Source: Porites lobata
Taxonomy: Eukaryota > Cnidaria > Anthozoa > Scleractinia > Poritidae
Direction of reading: 5' to 3'
NCBI GenBank assembly: GCA_942486035.1
Contig: CALNXK010000350.1
Span: forward strand, 1-64,000
Length of the DNA: 64,000 nucleotides
This document shows, in pieces, positions 1-9,348 of the stretch. A program made the translations under genes and the position numbers. Position 1 is the stretch's first letter. Every line of letters starts with the position of its first letter. The notes under the pieces are model-generated. The model saw nothing but the letters and a program-made list of their open reading frames with translations. It did no database searches and had not been told where the DNA came from.

Positions 1-743
1 CATCCGTCAACGATGGCGATCGATACAACCGAGGTCTCGTGGCACCAGTATCAGTTCTGTCTTCGACGTCTCTACCTGGCGTTCGCCGACCTCGTCTTCG
101 ACGCAGATGGCCTCCAGAGGACACTACATTGATCGTCAAGTATGTTGAACTTTGACGGAAGATGCCCCAGCAAAACAGGAAATATACGATGCTTTTCACA
201 AATCGCCGGAGTTTATCAGCATTTCAAAGCGCGAAAACTTTGATCGTTTCTTCCACAAGGTCAAGACCACATTCAAAGCATTAAGGCGATCGGGACAGCT
301 GACTTCTTAATCATGACCACCTGAGGAGAAAACGTCGAAGAGTAGGCAAGGGCAAAAAACAAGAACAGGGAAAGAATATGATCCGCGTTAAAAGATTTAT
401 CGCAAACATTTGCTCAGGCCGCTTCGATTGATTCATCCCATGCACCACGAGGGATTCTTTGTATGACATTTGCTATGACAGATTTTTTCGCAGCACGGGC
501 ATTCGCGAAACGTCTAAAGTTCTCTCTGAAGTTGCAAGGATACCGGCACTTATTTCAGACCGACCTGGATACGCGAGACTGAAACGACATAAGCAACTAG
601 GAGAAGTCGAGCCGACCGACGGAGACACTGACATTGGAGGCACCGTCTAGAGAGAAACGATGGATCGCATAGACAATATTCTGGGAATGTTAAGACCTAG
701 TGACTTTGACACAGCCGGATTCGACGACCACCTGTGGAAGTAA
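1..743 (+). pseudogene. Decayed viral-type gene, several frame breaks and stops
   Basis: Coding-like sequence runs through this stretch in changing frames. Frame 1 is open from the window edge (an ATG lies at 13) to TGA at 130-132. Frame 2 is open from about 158 to TAA at 308-310. Frame 3 then runs to a TAA at 741-743 but contains TGA at 429-431 and TAG at 648-650. Each piece has ordinary amino-acid composition (for example a basic K/R-rich stretch at about 325-400 and an acidic C-terminal tail), so this is probably one gene broken by at least three indels and two stops rather than several small genes. I do not recognise the product. The breaks here are denser and of a different kind than elsewhere in the viral part, which suggests real decay. 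An AATAAA at 1005-1010 could have served it. Confidence 0.5.
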
Positions 744-1004
744 CACAAGAGACTCTTATCAAGACGACCGAGGAAGCGGTCATCTTGTTTCTTTGAGTTA
801 ATGACACGTTAGATTTTTCAATCCCTGGTGTAAAAAGAAAATGATGACATTCGAGTTTCGTTCGTAGCGTTTTTGTTCAGTTATTATTCGGATGTTTTAT
901 TTTGATCTCACAAAAAAATATTGTTGTAACTATTTAAGGCATTGTTCGTCTTGGTCGTTGAGTCAAACTGTTATGTTCTCGATTAGATAGACTGAGGGCG
1001 ATGC

Positions 1005-1010
1005 AATAAA
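1005..1010 (+). terminator. Polyadenylation signal AATAAA (+)
   Basis: AATAAA followed by a T/G-rich stretch, 260 bases after the last stop of the broken gene at 1-743. It faces the minus-strand signal at 1040-1045, as expected between converging transcripts. Confidence 0.5.
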
Positions 1011-1039
1011 GTCAAACAAAGTCTTTCAATGATGTCGTT

Positions 1040-1045
1040 TTTATT
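1040..1045 (-). terminator. Polyadenylation signal AATAAA (-)
   Basis: TTTATT on the + strand reads AATAAA on the minus strand, 27 bases after the stop of the coiled-coil gene ending at 1072. Confidence 0.55.
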
Positions 1046-1071
1046 TTTCTTTGGGCTGATTTTCTTGGTTT

Positions 1072-1724
1072 TTACACTGCTAATATTGCTGCATCATACT
1101 CTGGTAACCACGAAAGAACTGGCCCCTCCTGTTGTCGGTGTACCTTGACCACGTCAGGCTTTTTAGCGTTAAAATGTTTCTTTGTTGGTCTGACTTTTAG
1201 TCGCTTGACTCTCTTTCGCTTCTTCAATTTCATGTTACAAGCATCCAAACTTGCCTCGAGGTTTCGTATTTGCTCGTTCTTGGCATTTTCGAGGGCAGAA
1301 TAGTCTTCAAGAATCTTTTCGTTCATTTTTTCGAGTTCTTCGATTCGTCTCCTTTCCTCTTGGTTGCACATGTCGTTTAATTCAAATCTGAGATCGGCCA
1401 TTCTCAACTCCATTGATAGCTCAGAGGTGCGTTCGCGTTCCTTTTCCAAGGCTTGGCGCAATCGAACAATTTCTTCCTTTGTTTCCGGCATCCAATCAGG
1501 CTTGTCGCTCCTCGCTTTCTGTTCCCGGGTGTCTGAAACGACGCCAAACTGCAAGCGCTCCGAGGTAATAGAGGTCTACCGGCATAATGGGCCCGAGTGA
1601 AGTTGGCAGCCAAGGCGCCGACCAGTGTGTAACCGTACTTGTCCCAGTTGGTGCGCTCTTTTATGGGCTTTACACCCTCGGGCGCGGGGATCTTGTATTG
1701 CTTAAAATTGGTGATGCTGAGCAT
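1072..1724 (-). pseudogene. Coiled-coil protein gene with one frame break
   Basis: The start is the ATG at 1724, inside the last codons of the upstream gene (23-base overlap with the gene ending at 1702). The first frame codes for about 52 residues. Coding sense then moves to another frame near 1573-1580 and runs to the stop at 1072. The second part (about 160 codons) is Glu/Lys/Arg-rich with heptad-like spacing over about 90 residues, then a strongly basic stretch (KKRKRVKRLKVRPTKK), which could be a nuclear localisation or nucleic-acid-binding region. The family is not recognised. The break corresponds to one missing base and is not in a clear homopolymer. It could be a mutation or a sequencing error. 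A programmed frameshift is possible but no slippery site is evident. Confidence 0.55.
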
Positions 1725-3427
1725 CGTCCCTTGCGTCTGAAAGTATCTTTCGATTGTATTCCAGTTGGTGCTTGTATTGGTGCAGTCTCACCTTGCCATC
1801 TTCTCCCAACATTTCTATGGACAATCGTTTGGTGGTGGACTCTGGATCGTAGAGAGGAACATCTCCCATGGGCGTCTTTCCGTATGCTTGTACCGAGATG
1901 GTGTGTTTCCCGCGAAATGCCAGAGCTTCGCATCGGTACTCTACCAAACCCTCAGAACTCGAGTAAATGGGAACGATGCATTCCACGACATTGTGAAGCG
2001 TCAACAAGTCGCTTGCGGATCTTTGAACGCCTTCCTCTTTCAAGCGCTCCAGGGTGGCTTGTCGATCAAACGGGACCAACACGTACACCGTAGAGGACAC
2101 GTTGTCGTACTTGCTGCGTTGGTTACCAATATCAGGGAGCACCATGGGACGGAGGCATTCGCTGATCACACAAGGGCGCTCAAAAATACACTTGGTCTCG
2201 TCCTTTGTCAAGATTCCAAATCTTCCTTGGCCTTTATCGAACTGGGGCCAGTCCTTGCCCAGAATTTTGACTCTTCGAACGCAGTCGAGGCTGTATGATC
2301 GGCGAGTAGCCTTCGTCTGGGTCGTCACGAATTTACCCGCGTTGTGAACGGCAACCCCACAATGAATCATTTTAGGATCGGTAACCTCTTGCAGCAAAGA
2401 AGCGTTCGAGGTCAGATCTTGTCCACAAACAAGGCATGCCAAGTGACGGTGGTAACTGACGCAACTTTCGACCCGGCCCTTTGATTCTCGGGCAAGCCTC
2501 ATGGTGTTATTGAAGTGATCATGGGTAACCATGCTACCCAGTGTGGTCACTTGATCTTGACCGAGTCCATCGCGATGTTTCTCGCTAACGGCGTGAAAGA
2601 TGGAACCGGGCACGATTGGTTCTTCTTTCAGAGGATAGACGCTGCTCAAGACTGTATTGATCTGCCTCAAAAAAGTGTCGTTTAAGATACAAGGGATACT
2701 GTTCATCGTCAGCACCACCAAATTTGTAATGCTGGTGAAATCCAATCCTTGCTTTTTCGTATCGGTCACTTGAAATAGCGGGACTTCTCTGCTACGCTTC
2801 ATGGGGCTGTTGATCCGCTTCTCTAACGAGTCATCCGGCTTGACGCCAATCGCGCCGCAAAATACCTCTAGTAGACTGTCCTGCAAAGGCATCTTGGCCA
2901 ATCCAAAAAAGTTCCACACCTCTGCCGCATCCCCAGTAATGATGGCCGCGCTGGCACCGTCAGCTCCAAACTTGGGCGTGGCGATGTCGTAACTGAAGAC
3001 GGCAGTGGCCGTCCTTTGCATGCAGTCGAACTTGGACAAACATTCTCCGCTCGATTGAGCACCGACGTAACCTCCCGGTAACGACTCAATATCATGAATG
3101 GCTTTGTTGACATAATCGTAAGGTTTGATGCCTCGCTTTCTGACCTGTTCCGCCACTCGGGTCGGGTCGAGAAAAACTGCCCCAGTAGCTCACTTGGCGT
3201 AGACGGGTCGCGAGTTAGCAGGGTCGGATCTTGAACCACCGGGCACATGTTGGAGATACGGCGAGGCACGTCTGTATTTGTCAAGGTCATTTGCGATTTC
3301 TCGCCGTACGGTGTTACTACGGTAAAGACGAGCGCGTTCAGAGAATCGTCCCAACGAGAATCTATGGCCACGGAAAACCCCTGTCCAAATCTCGTCGAAC
3401 GCTCTTGCGAACGTTCAATTTATCCAT
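1702..3427 (-). pseudogene. Large unknown viral-type protein, two homopolymer frame breaks
   Basis: The ATG at 3427 opens a reading frame whose coding sense moves to a second frame at an A4 run (3374-3377, + strand) and to a third at an A5 run (3172-3176). The last frame is then open for about 485 codons to 1702. In both cases one base appears to be missing from the run. The full product would be about 575 residues. I see no signal peptide or membrane segment. A CxxC pair (LACLVCGQDL) followed by Cys and His residues may bind zinc. No family is recognised. A structural or tegument-like role would be guesswork. The stop overlaps the start of the coiled-coil gene, so the two are probably expressed from the same region. 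Confidence 0.55.
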
Positions 3428-3513
3428 CTCGTCCCGATAAGATGGAGGTGCTCCATGGACAACTTTCATCTCGGTTTTTATGCTTGCTCCTTTCTATTGC
3501 CGTTCAAAGCAAA

Positions 3514-3519
3514 AATAAA
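3514..3519 (+). terminator. AATAAA motif (+) in the 3428-3618 spacer
   Basis: AATAAA in an AT-rich spacer between the gene starting at 3427 and the kinase ending at 3619. No + strand gene ends here, so this copy may not be functional. Confidence 0.25.
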
Positions 3520-3553
3520 ATATAAGAATACAGATTCAATCGCTTATATATTC

Positions 3554-3559
3554 TTTATT
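3554..3559 (-). terminator. Polyadenylation signal AATAAA (-) after kinase gene
   Basis: TTTATT on the + strand, 60 bases past the stop codon of the minus-strand kinase gene. It is the nearest such signal in the right orientation. Confidence 0.5.
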
Positions 3560-3618
3560 GACCAATCGTATTCAAGTTAGTTAAATTACGTAACGCATCT
3601 GCGAGAGACTGGCGAGAG

Positions 3619-5055
3619 TCAGGGGATTGGATGAGCCAACTGTAATCCTATCACACCGATATCGTCAGATAAAGTCGCGCCTGCCATTCCTGAGATCGTC
3701 TCTAACACGTCGCCAGTTATCCCAAGAAAATCGTTCCAGTACGGATACAGCCTCCCCCTTCCCCAAAATTGAACAAGGCAGGATATGGCGCTCTTTTCAC
3801 CTCGGTCTCTTCCGTCTTCGAACGTTAGAGGTGCCTCGCACAATCCTTGAGTTCTGCCGCGAGCGATGCATATCAAGAGGACGCCGAGAACGTGCAATTC
3901 GGCTGTGGTCTGATCGCACGGGCGTCTGCATAAAGCCTCCGGCGGAGAAAAAAAACAATTTCCGTGTACCCACAATCGTCGTTTTCCCTTGGCCGCGTCT
4001 CGGGCGTTTCCAAAGTCGATCAAAGTCAGATGATAGTTGCGTGCAACGTTAATCACGACGTTCTTCCAACTCAAGTCACCGTGCACGATATTCACGGTAT
4101 CGTGAAGATGTTGAACGGCCTCTACCAATTGCAGCACAACCCTGAGGGTGGTTGGCTTTGAACGCCTGCTATAACGCGACACCCATTCGCCCAAAGTGAC
4201 TCCTTCGACCAAAGGCATCACGAGTCTGGGCAAACCTGTCGTCCCTGGCGGTGGGGTGCAAATCCACCAAAGTTCCACGACGCCGGCGTTCTTATGACGA
4301 TTACATCTCAACATGGCTACCAACTCCCTGTCGAATTGGTCGTAATCCATATACTTGTAGACCTTGACTGCGCACTTGAGCGTGGCCCTCTTGAGAGCCG
4401 GGAAGCAGGTGGCAAAAGTTCCAGAACCCAGTGGTTGTGAGGAAGGATCGATGTCTAGCTCCGATGAAGAAATGATGCCTACCGAATCATCTATTACTGC
4501 AGGTAACACGGCCGCTTCATTGAGGAGTTCAACAGTCGAAGGTGACAATGTAAGGTTCTTTTCAACGAGTCGCGCTGCGTCGACGGCATTGTCGATGCTC
4601 ACAAAGGGTGGACCAACGGACGAATCGGTAAGAAATTCACCGGTTCTCATACAAAGCACCAGACGTCTGAATTTTGGAATTAATCGAACACAGGCGGGTG
4701 GTGCAACGATTTGACATTGCTCATCGAATGCCACTGCCTCCAAGCGGGCGTCGCATCCCAACTCGCATCTAACCAATGTCGAGATGTGCGATACGTCGAC
4801 AGGCGGTGGCAAGGCACCAACCAACGTGATGAGTATTGATTTGTCATGTTCCCCTCTCGTGACGAGCACTGTTCCCGGTCCCACCGTTAGATGGGTATCG
4901 TTGGGGAACGAGGGAAGCAGCCAATGTGAACTGGATGACACAGGAGTGAAATGCAATAGAGCACCATCTCGGTCCACTTCCACGAGCCCGGACTCGGTGA
5001 AATTTACGCGCGATATGAGGACAGCAACGGCACAGTTCAACAATGTCCACTGCAT
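3619..5055 (-). CDS. Viral-type protein kinase (478 aa)
   Basis: An intact ORF with the kinase domain in the C-terminal half. Visible motifs are the Gly-rich loop GSGTFATCF (residues 210-218), the ATP-binding Lys in CAVKVYKY (K231), a probable C-helix Glu (E244), the catalytic loop VHGDLSWKN (D327, N332), the metal-binding DFG (D347) and a PPEA version of the APE motif (371-374). All catalytic residues are present, so it should be active on Ser/Thr or related substrates. The first 200 residues have no recognised domain. Residues 6-16 are hydrophobic but I would not call a signal peptide. HGDLxxxN rather than HRDLxxxN is common in divergent viral kinases. Herpesviruses usually carry one or two kinases, and a second lies at 19801-21261. 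The gene is transcribed in the same direction as the terminase exon. Confidence 0.85.
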   Translation of the reverse strand: MQWTLLNCAVAVLISRVNFTESGLVEVDRDGALLHFTPVSSSSHWLLPSFPNDTHLTVGPGTVLVTRGEHDKSILITLVGALPPPVDVSHISTLVRCELGCDARLEAVAFDEQCQIVAPPACVRLIPKFRRLVLCMRTGEFLTDSSVGPPFVSIDNAVDAARLVEKNLTLSPSTVELLNEAAVLPAVIDDSVGIISSSELDIDPSSQPLGSGTFATCFPALKRATLKCAVKVYKYMDYDQFDRELVAMLRCNRHKNAGVVELWWICTPPPGTTGLPRLVMPLVEGVTLGEWVSRYSRRSKPTTLRVVLQLVEAVQHLHDTVNIVHGDLSWKNVVINVARNYHLTLIDFGNARDAAKGKRRLWVHGNCFFSPPEALCRRPCDQTTAELHVLGVLLICIARGRTQGLCEAPLTFEDGRDRGEKSAISCLVQFWGRGRLYPYWNDFLGITGDVLETISGMAGATLSDDIGVIGLQLAHPIP

Positions 5056-5090
5056 CTTCGCAGTGATAACTCAACTCTTTTTACGCTACG

Positions 5091-5096
5091 TTTATT
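5091..5096 (-). terminator. Polyadenylation signal AATAAA (-)
   Basis: TTTATT on the + strand just after the stop at 5107 of the minus-strand gene. It falls in the 51-base gap before the kinase start. Confidence 0.55.
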
Positions 5097-5106
5097 GCTG
5101 TTGTGG

Positions 5107-5990
5107 TTACCGGAAGACAATCATGTCTCGATGAAAAGAGATGGGAAATCTCCGAAAAATCTCCTCGAATGGCAGTCCTTCTGTCGAGGGATGGAGGTAG
5201 ATTTTGTGATACTCGTCAAGTCTTCCAAACTTAGTTGAGAACTGAAAGGGAGAACAAACACAGGAGATGCGCTTCCCACTCACCGTCACGGCGACTTGTA
5301 GCGGTGCTTCTGTATCTTTTTCCTCGTCGTGAATGAATGGTGGCAGGTGAATACACAGATCCATGATAACGCGATCCGAGCGAATCTTAATCAGAGGGCA
5401 TTCCAAGTATCGTCTCTTGAGACATTCCATGACGCTAGTAAACTTTATGGTGTTTTTCTGGCGAAGAATAGGAGGGACGTGTGCCTCGAAAAGCTGTTGC
5501 CATCTACGAACCTTATATGGGCTCTTATTGTCCTCTTGAGATCGCACTAACTCGGACAAAGTCATGTACCACTCGCTCGCAAAGAAACGTTCTTCGTTCA
5601 GGGCTTCCATGCCACCGGTGGTTGTCTTGCGCTCGAAACCATCCAGACCACATAAGCCGTGCACGAGCGGTGACCATTCGGCCCACTGGGGAAACCGGGG
5701 CGGTTTGGGTACGCTGGCGTTACCCACGTACGTAAGACGCTTACCTACCATTCTGCCATCCTCGTGCCTCAAAATGTAAGGATGACCACATGCTCCAGCA
5801 CTGGTGACATCGCAGTGTTCGATGAGTAGCAAGGTACCCAAGGAAGACAAAAGGATCCTGCAACGAAATAACATTCCACCCCTCCCACTTGGGAAGGGTA
5901 AAGACAAACGTTCGCTTGTATGGATCGGCACGTTGCGTGTCTAGATCGAACGAGAAATTCTGCGGCTGCTGTTGCTGTTGCTGTTGCTGT
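5107..5990 (-). pseudogene. Unknown gene with N-terminal Gln repeat and frame breaks
   Basis: One frame is open from 5931 to 5107 (274 codons). Its first 40 codons look unnatural, while another frame over about 5850-5990 reads sensibly and begins with a CAG/CAA run coding for about nine Gln. The coding sense probably moves between frames near a GGG run (5838-5840, CCC on the + strand), where one base seems extra. The start is unclear. An ATG at about 6009 lies in a third frame just before the repeat. The main part has no recognised domain, but a Cys/His-containing segment (ACGHPYILRHEDGR) stands out. I considered terminase exon 2 because of its position, but no DEA-type Walker B or nuclease motif is visible. 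AATAAA follows the stop closely. Confidence 0.45.
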
Positions 5991-5998
5991 TGGCTGTG
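5962..5998 (-). repeat. CAG/CAA trinucleotide repeat (poly-Gln on minus strand)
   Basis: A short GCTGTT/GCTGCT-type repeat on the + strand. It reads as Gln in the frame judged to be coding for the gene at 5107-5990. Such repeats slip easily and may explain the loss of a clear in-frame start codon. Confidence 0.6.
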
Positions 5999-6095
5999 CT
6001 GGAAATGCCATCCAGTCTGTTCTGATTTTGGAAAACACTAACTCGATAAAGACTTAGGTATTGATACCAATAAGGAAAATAAATACAACGATTAT

Positions 6096-6101
6096 ACTCA
6101 C
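6096..6101 (-). other. 5' splice donor of terminase exon 1
   Basis: The minus strand reads GAC|GTGAGT, a strong eukaryotic donor, directly after the codons for GKPD and exactly between codons. The donor sits after the Walker A part and before the point where Walker B should appear, which matches the split of the terminase ATPase gene in herpesviruses. No convincing exon 2 is present in 1-6095, so the partner exon is either beyond the left edge or lost. Confidence 0.6.
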
Positions 6102-7035
6102 GTCTGGTTTTCCTGCAATGATGTGGAAAGTCGATTTTCTCTTCTCTCTCGCAAATACGAGGGTAACGTCGCGATCGTTTTTGGACAATCGCACGTCACG
6201 AACGAGATCCAGGCGTATCATCAGTTCCAATAGGCGATACACCGCCTCAAGATGCAACCGAGCCGTGTCAAGGGTGATGGCCATGAGTAACACGAACATG
6301 TCTTCTCTTGCATAACACATGGTCAAGGCGATAGCCAGATCCACGGCAACAGACTTACCGCTCCGTCTCGGTAGTACTATGACAGCCATCTTTCGGCCCA
6401 GAGTCTCTAAGATGTGATTCATCCTGTCAGCGACTCTGGGGTCGGGAAATCTGGGATCGTACGTTGTCATCTCGGGCGTGGCCAAATGCAATAGTTGCAA
6501 GACCTCGTGGATGTAACGGTTGGTTTCACTGCCGATGAGTCGCTTGAACATACCCAGGAGGTAACTCTGGAGGTATTGCCACTGGAACGGTTCCAGACGC
6601 CACCCCTGGGCACCTAACAAAGTCCACAGGGCAGAAATGGCATCGCGAACGAGGTTCATGTGCATCCTCCCTTCGCTGTCTCCTCTGTGAACCGGGTCTA
6701 GCGTAGCCCTCGCCACGGTCACCCCTCGTTCAAAAAAGGCAGTCCACGAACTCGTCGTAGGTGTGGATGACAAGCGCTTCTTTGCGCTGTCGTTCTTCTG
6801 ACACCACTTGAGCAATGGAAGATTCGACCAATCGAGCAAACCGGTTGCCCAGGGCCGATAAGCGACGGATTGTGCCATTGGGTTGATCTCGGCAGCGGAA
6901 CGTCCCGAGCCGGTCCGTCGTCCCATAATCGACAAAGGTTCTACGATGTCGCAAGACGCGGTCCCTATTCACGGCTGCATCGCATCGTCCAAATAAGCAA
7001 TTCAAGATGGCGGCTCTCGTCGCCACTGAATCCAT
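6102..7035 (-). pseudogene. Herpesvirus-type terminase ATPase, exon 1 (one frame break)
   Basis: This is the large terminase subunit that pumps viral DNA into procapsids. The Walker A motif LPRRSGKS lies at 6351-6374 in the PRRxGKS form typical of herpesvirus-type terminases. It is preceded by a helical region with FQWQYLQSYLLG and followed by the segment leading to the splice donor. The N-terminal part (7035 to about 6735) is in a different frame from the rest. The join lies at an A6 run (6732-6737), which carries one base too many. Codon use favours this reading over a shorter unshifted ORF from 6926. The ATG at 7035 overlaps head-to-head with the + strand start at 7007. Walker B and nuclease motifs should be in a later exon. 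The family call is strong; integrity is doubtful. Confidence 0.75.
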
Positions 7036-8125
7036 AACTTTCAGCAGTGGGTGGCAGGTATTTCTCGATCCTTCTTATCGTGTCTTGGTAGTGGAACGTT
7101 CACAGTGTAAATGGATCCCCTTGCGTTTCATCGACTTTCATAAGTGGGTACCTATCTGGAACGGGCAAGAAATGAGTGCCTGTCGTCTACTGGACATTGT
7201 CGAAGAACGCGAGGAGCGCAATTCGTGGCCCGTGGTGGATACGTTTGCCGTTGATGCCGCCACCACCATGGGACTCTTGCCCGACGAGAGCGTGGATCGA
7301 GTTCAGTTGTTTTATCGCTGGAGTCTACCACCGGACTTACCAGAATACGAATGCCATGCCTCCCACGATCCGACCAATTTGTTACCAATGGCATTCCAAT
7401 GGAAACCGGCGATTCTTTACGGGACAATCGACGTGGCCGTTTCGATAAGTGGTTTGCATGTACTCGACATACCGGGCGTGGAAATCATGGAAGGCGTTCA
7501 AATGTCGCAGGGGGTACGAAAAGCTCTCTCTCGAGGCCCGGAAATGAGACCATGTTTTTGCTGGCGCGACGTAGCGCGTAAGGTGTTGATCAACGGCGGC
7601 GACCCACGAGGCACATTGACCATGCGAATCGAGGTGGAAGACGACGAGATGCGATGCGAGGGAATTCAGTGCACCTCTTTTCTGGAACTTCAAGCTAGAC
7701 TTTTGATGAACGCAAGGTCCTCGACCAGCAAGAGTGACAGACACGCCGTCATTATTGGTCACTCGGACAAATACGTGATCCAGACACTTCGCAGAATACT
7801 AGCTACCATTGGAGCTCAGAGTCGCAAGACTTCGTACATCCAGAACACGGGAGAGCACTGCGGACGCGAGTTTTACAAGCTCTTTTGGTATCCCGAGCTG
7901 GAAGATTACATAGACCCTAGAAAAGATCACGGTCCGACGTTCACAGCCTTCCGTCCCGTGCGCATGCCTGCGTCGCCACCGTATTGCGTGGTACAGTTTG
8001 CCGACAAGGGTACATTTCTCGTGGATGGTGTGCGTTATTTACCGTATGCTGAAAGCCAACCCAAATTGACGGGACGCCCGTGGTCACACTCTATTGGGGT
8101 GAGAAGACGAAGGTATGTTCGATGA
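7007..8125 (+). CDS. Unknown protein (372 aa)
   Basis: An intact ORF from the ATG at 7007, 29 bases inside the oppositely directed terminase start, to 8125. No signal peptide, membrane helix or known catalytic motif is evident. The sequence mixes acidic, aromatic and hydrophobic residues like a soluble globular protein and ends in a basic tail (GVRRRRYVR). Its stop overlaps the next gene (start 8115) by 11 bases, so the two are probably cotranscribed. Position beside the terminase makes a packaging or capsid-assembly role possible, but nothing in the sequence shows this. Confidence 0.65.
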   Translation: MAALVATESITFSSGWQVFLDPSYRVLVVERSQCKWIPLRFIDFHKWVPIWNGQEMSACRLLDIVEEREERNSWPVVDTFAVDAATTMGLLPDESVDRVQLFYRWSLPPDLPEYECHASHDPTNLLPMAFQWKPAILYGTIDVAVSISGLHVLDIPGVEIMEGVQMSQGVRKALSRGPEMRPCFCWRDVARKVLINGGDPRGTLTMRIEVEDDEMRCEGIQCTSFLELQARLLMNARSSTSKSDRHAVIIGHSDKYVIQTLRRILATIGAQSRKTSYIQNTGEHCGREFYKLFWYPELEDYIDPRKDHGPTFTAFRPVRMPASPPYCVVQFADKGTFLVDGVRYLPYAESQPKLTGRPWSHSIGVRRRRYVR

Positions 8126-9308
8126 AGAGGTTGCCATTGCTCGTTTTCTTCTCTGTTCCAATGCGATCGTCTTCATTGTGGAGACGGCATTTGCCAACAG
8201 GATTCGACCTTATGTGTCTCACGAAACGATGTACCTGTGTATATTTTATTACCTCGTGGCGAAAGTTGCCTCGTCCAGGAGACAGTTGCCTCCATCCTCC
8301 CGCTCCGTTTGGGCTTGCTTAACCAGAACGGCTCTTTGCTCCATTCCCCTGACCTCGTTACTGTCCCTGTTGTACAACTTTCGTCACTCGATCGTGGACT
8401 GTATCGTGCACGATACGCTTGGGGATGCTCAGTCCTGCAGATTTGGAGGAAATCGCTTGCGCTGCGAGTCATTTCTTTTGGCCTCAAAGAGACAGACCGT
8501 GCAAGAGGGATGTGCATCGTTCGTCTTGGGACCTTTCATGGCAACTCTGTATGCGATCCTGGTATTTGTCCTTCGGTTCGTCCCGTGCTTTTTCGGAGGC
8601 GTGTACTTTGCTTTCACTTTCACCGAAGACCGGCTTTACCCGCAAGGATCATCCCTCAAGGCTCCAACCGACCGCCATCAAGACCGCGCCTTACCTTCAA
8701 CTACTTTCTATCTAGCTTTGGCGTTACTGCTTTGGGGAGTCTTTTCTTTGGAAATTTCCGCCGGGAAGCACGCGGAAATATGCACTTACACGACTCTGGT
8801 CTTCTACGGAGCTTTATTCATCATCCAAGTCTCTCGGTCGCAAGAAGTGAACCGGGTTCTCCAGGAGCTACAATTTGTGGGTTCGATCTTACTGGTGTTC
8901 TTCGTGTACATGGACTTTACCCGAAATACAATCGTGCTAGCCTCGACGTGCGCAGAATTGGTGGACTACAAAGTGTTGTCCGAATGCCAACCCGGAGACA
9001 AGGTGTGTCTGGATACTCGAAACGCCTTGTCTACCACCTTTTTCAGTCAATACGACTGCCCCCAAATAAGCGCAGACTCTACCAGACACGTGTATTTTTA
9101 TTTAGGTCAGATTCTGAGATTGATAGTGTTGGCCATCGTCTACCCGATCGCCTTGATCTATCAACACGTCCAACCAGACCGCAGTAGCGGTTATGGTTCC
9201 GGGAGCGGGGGCTTTCTGAAAGAAACCATTGACAAGACACCCGCAGAAGAACTGAAACGCATTCTATATCAGGCCGTTGAATTAGACTTTGAACAACAAC
9301 GACATTAA
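8115..9308 (+). CDS. Multi-pass membrane protein (397 aa)
   Basis: An intact ORF from the ATG at 8115, overlapping the end of the previous gene by 11 bases in another frame. I count about eight hydrophobic segments, near residues 11-27, 39-50, 73-89, 136-170 (probably two helices), 197-214, 225-240, 252-267 and 329-350. There is a Cys-containing loop between residues 279 and 316. The C-terminal tail is Gly/Ser-rich, then acidic and probably cytosolic. Multi-pass proteins are common in herpesvirus envelopes, but I cannot match this to a named family. Confidence 0.7.
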   Translation: MFDEEVAIARFLLCSNAIVFIVETAFANRIRPYVSHETMYLCIFYYLVAKVASSRRQLPPSSRSVWACLTRTALCSIPLTSLLSLLYNFRHSIVDCIVHDTLGDAQSCRFGGNRLRCESFLLASKRQTVQEGCASFVLGPFMATLYAILVFVLRFVPCFFGGVYFAFTFTEDRLYPQGSSLKAPTDRHQDRALPSTTFYLALALLLWGVFSLEISAGKHAEICTYTTLVFYGALFIIQVSRSQEVNRVLQELQFVGSILLVFFVYMDFTRNTIVLASTCAELVDYKVLSECQPGDKVCLDTRNALSTTFFSQYDCPQISADSTRHVYFYLGQILRLIVLAIVYPIALIYQHVQPDRSSGYGSGSGGFLKETIDKTPAEELKRILYQAVELDFEQQRH

Positions 9309-9348
9309 CAAGATCTGGGGTAGCAGCGAAAGTTTGCACACACCACGG

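Noticed and set aside
1364..2347. Several + strand ORFs opposite the minus-strand viral genes
   Set aside because: They are shadows of 1072-1724 and 1702-3427. The minus-strand frames have better codon bias and poly(A) signals.
5107..5931. Terminase exon 2
   Set aside because: The position fits, but no DEA-type Walker B or nuclease acidic motifs are visible, and the reading frame itself appears broken.
6102..6935. Unshifted terminase start near 6926
   Set aside because: It avoids a frameshift, but the codons upstream of 6735 in this frame look non-coding, while the other frame has coding-like RNY bias and continues to an ATG at 7035.
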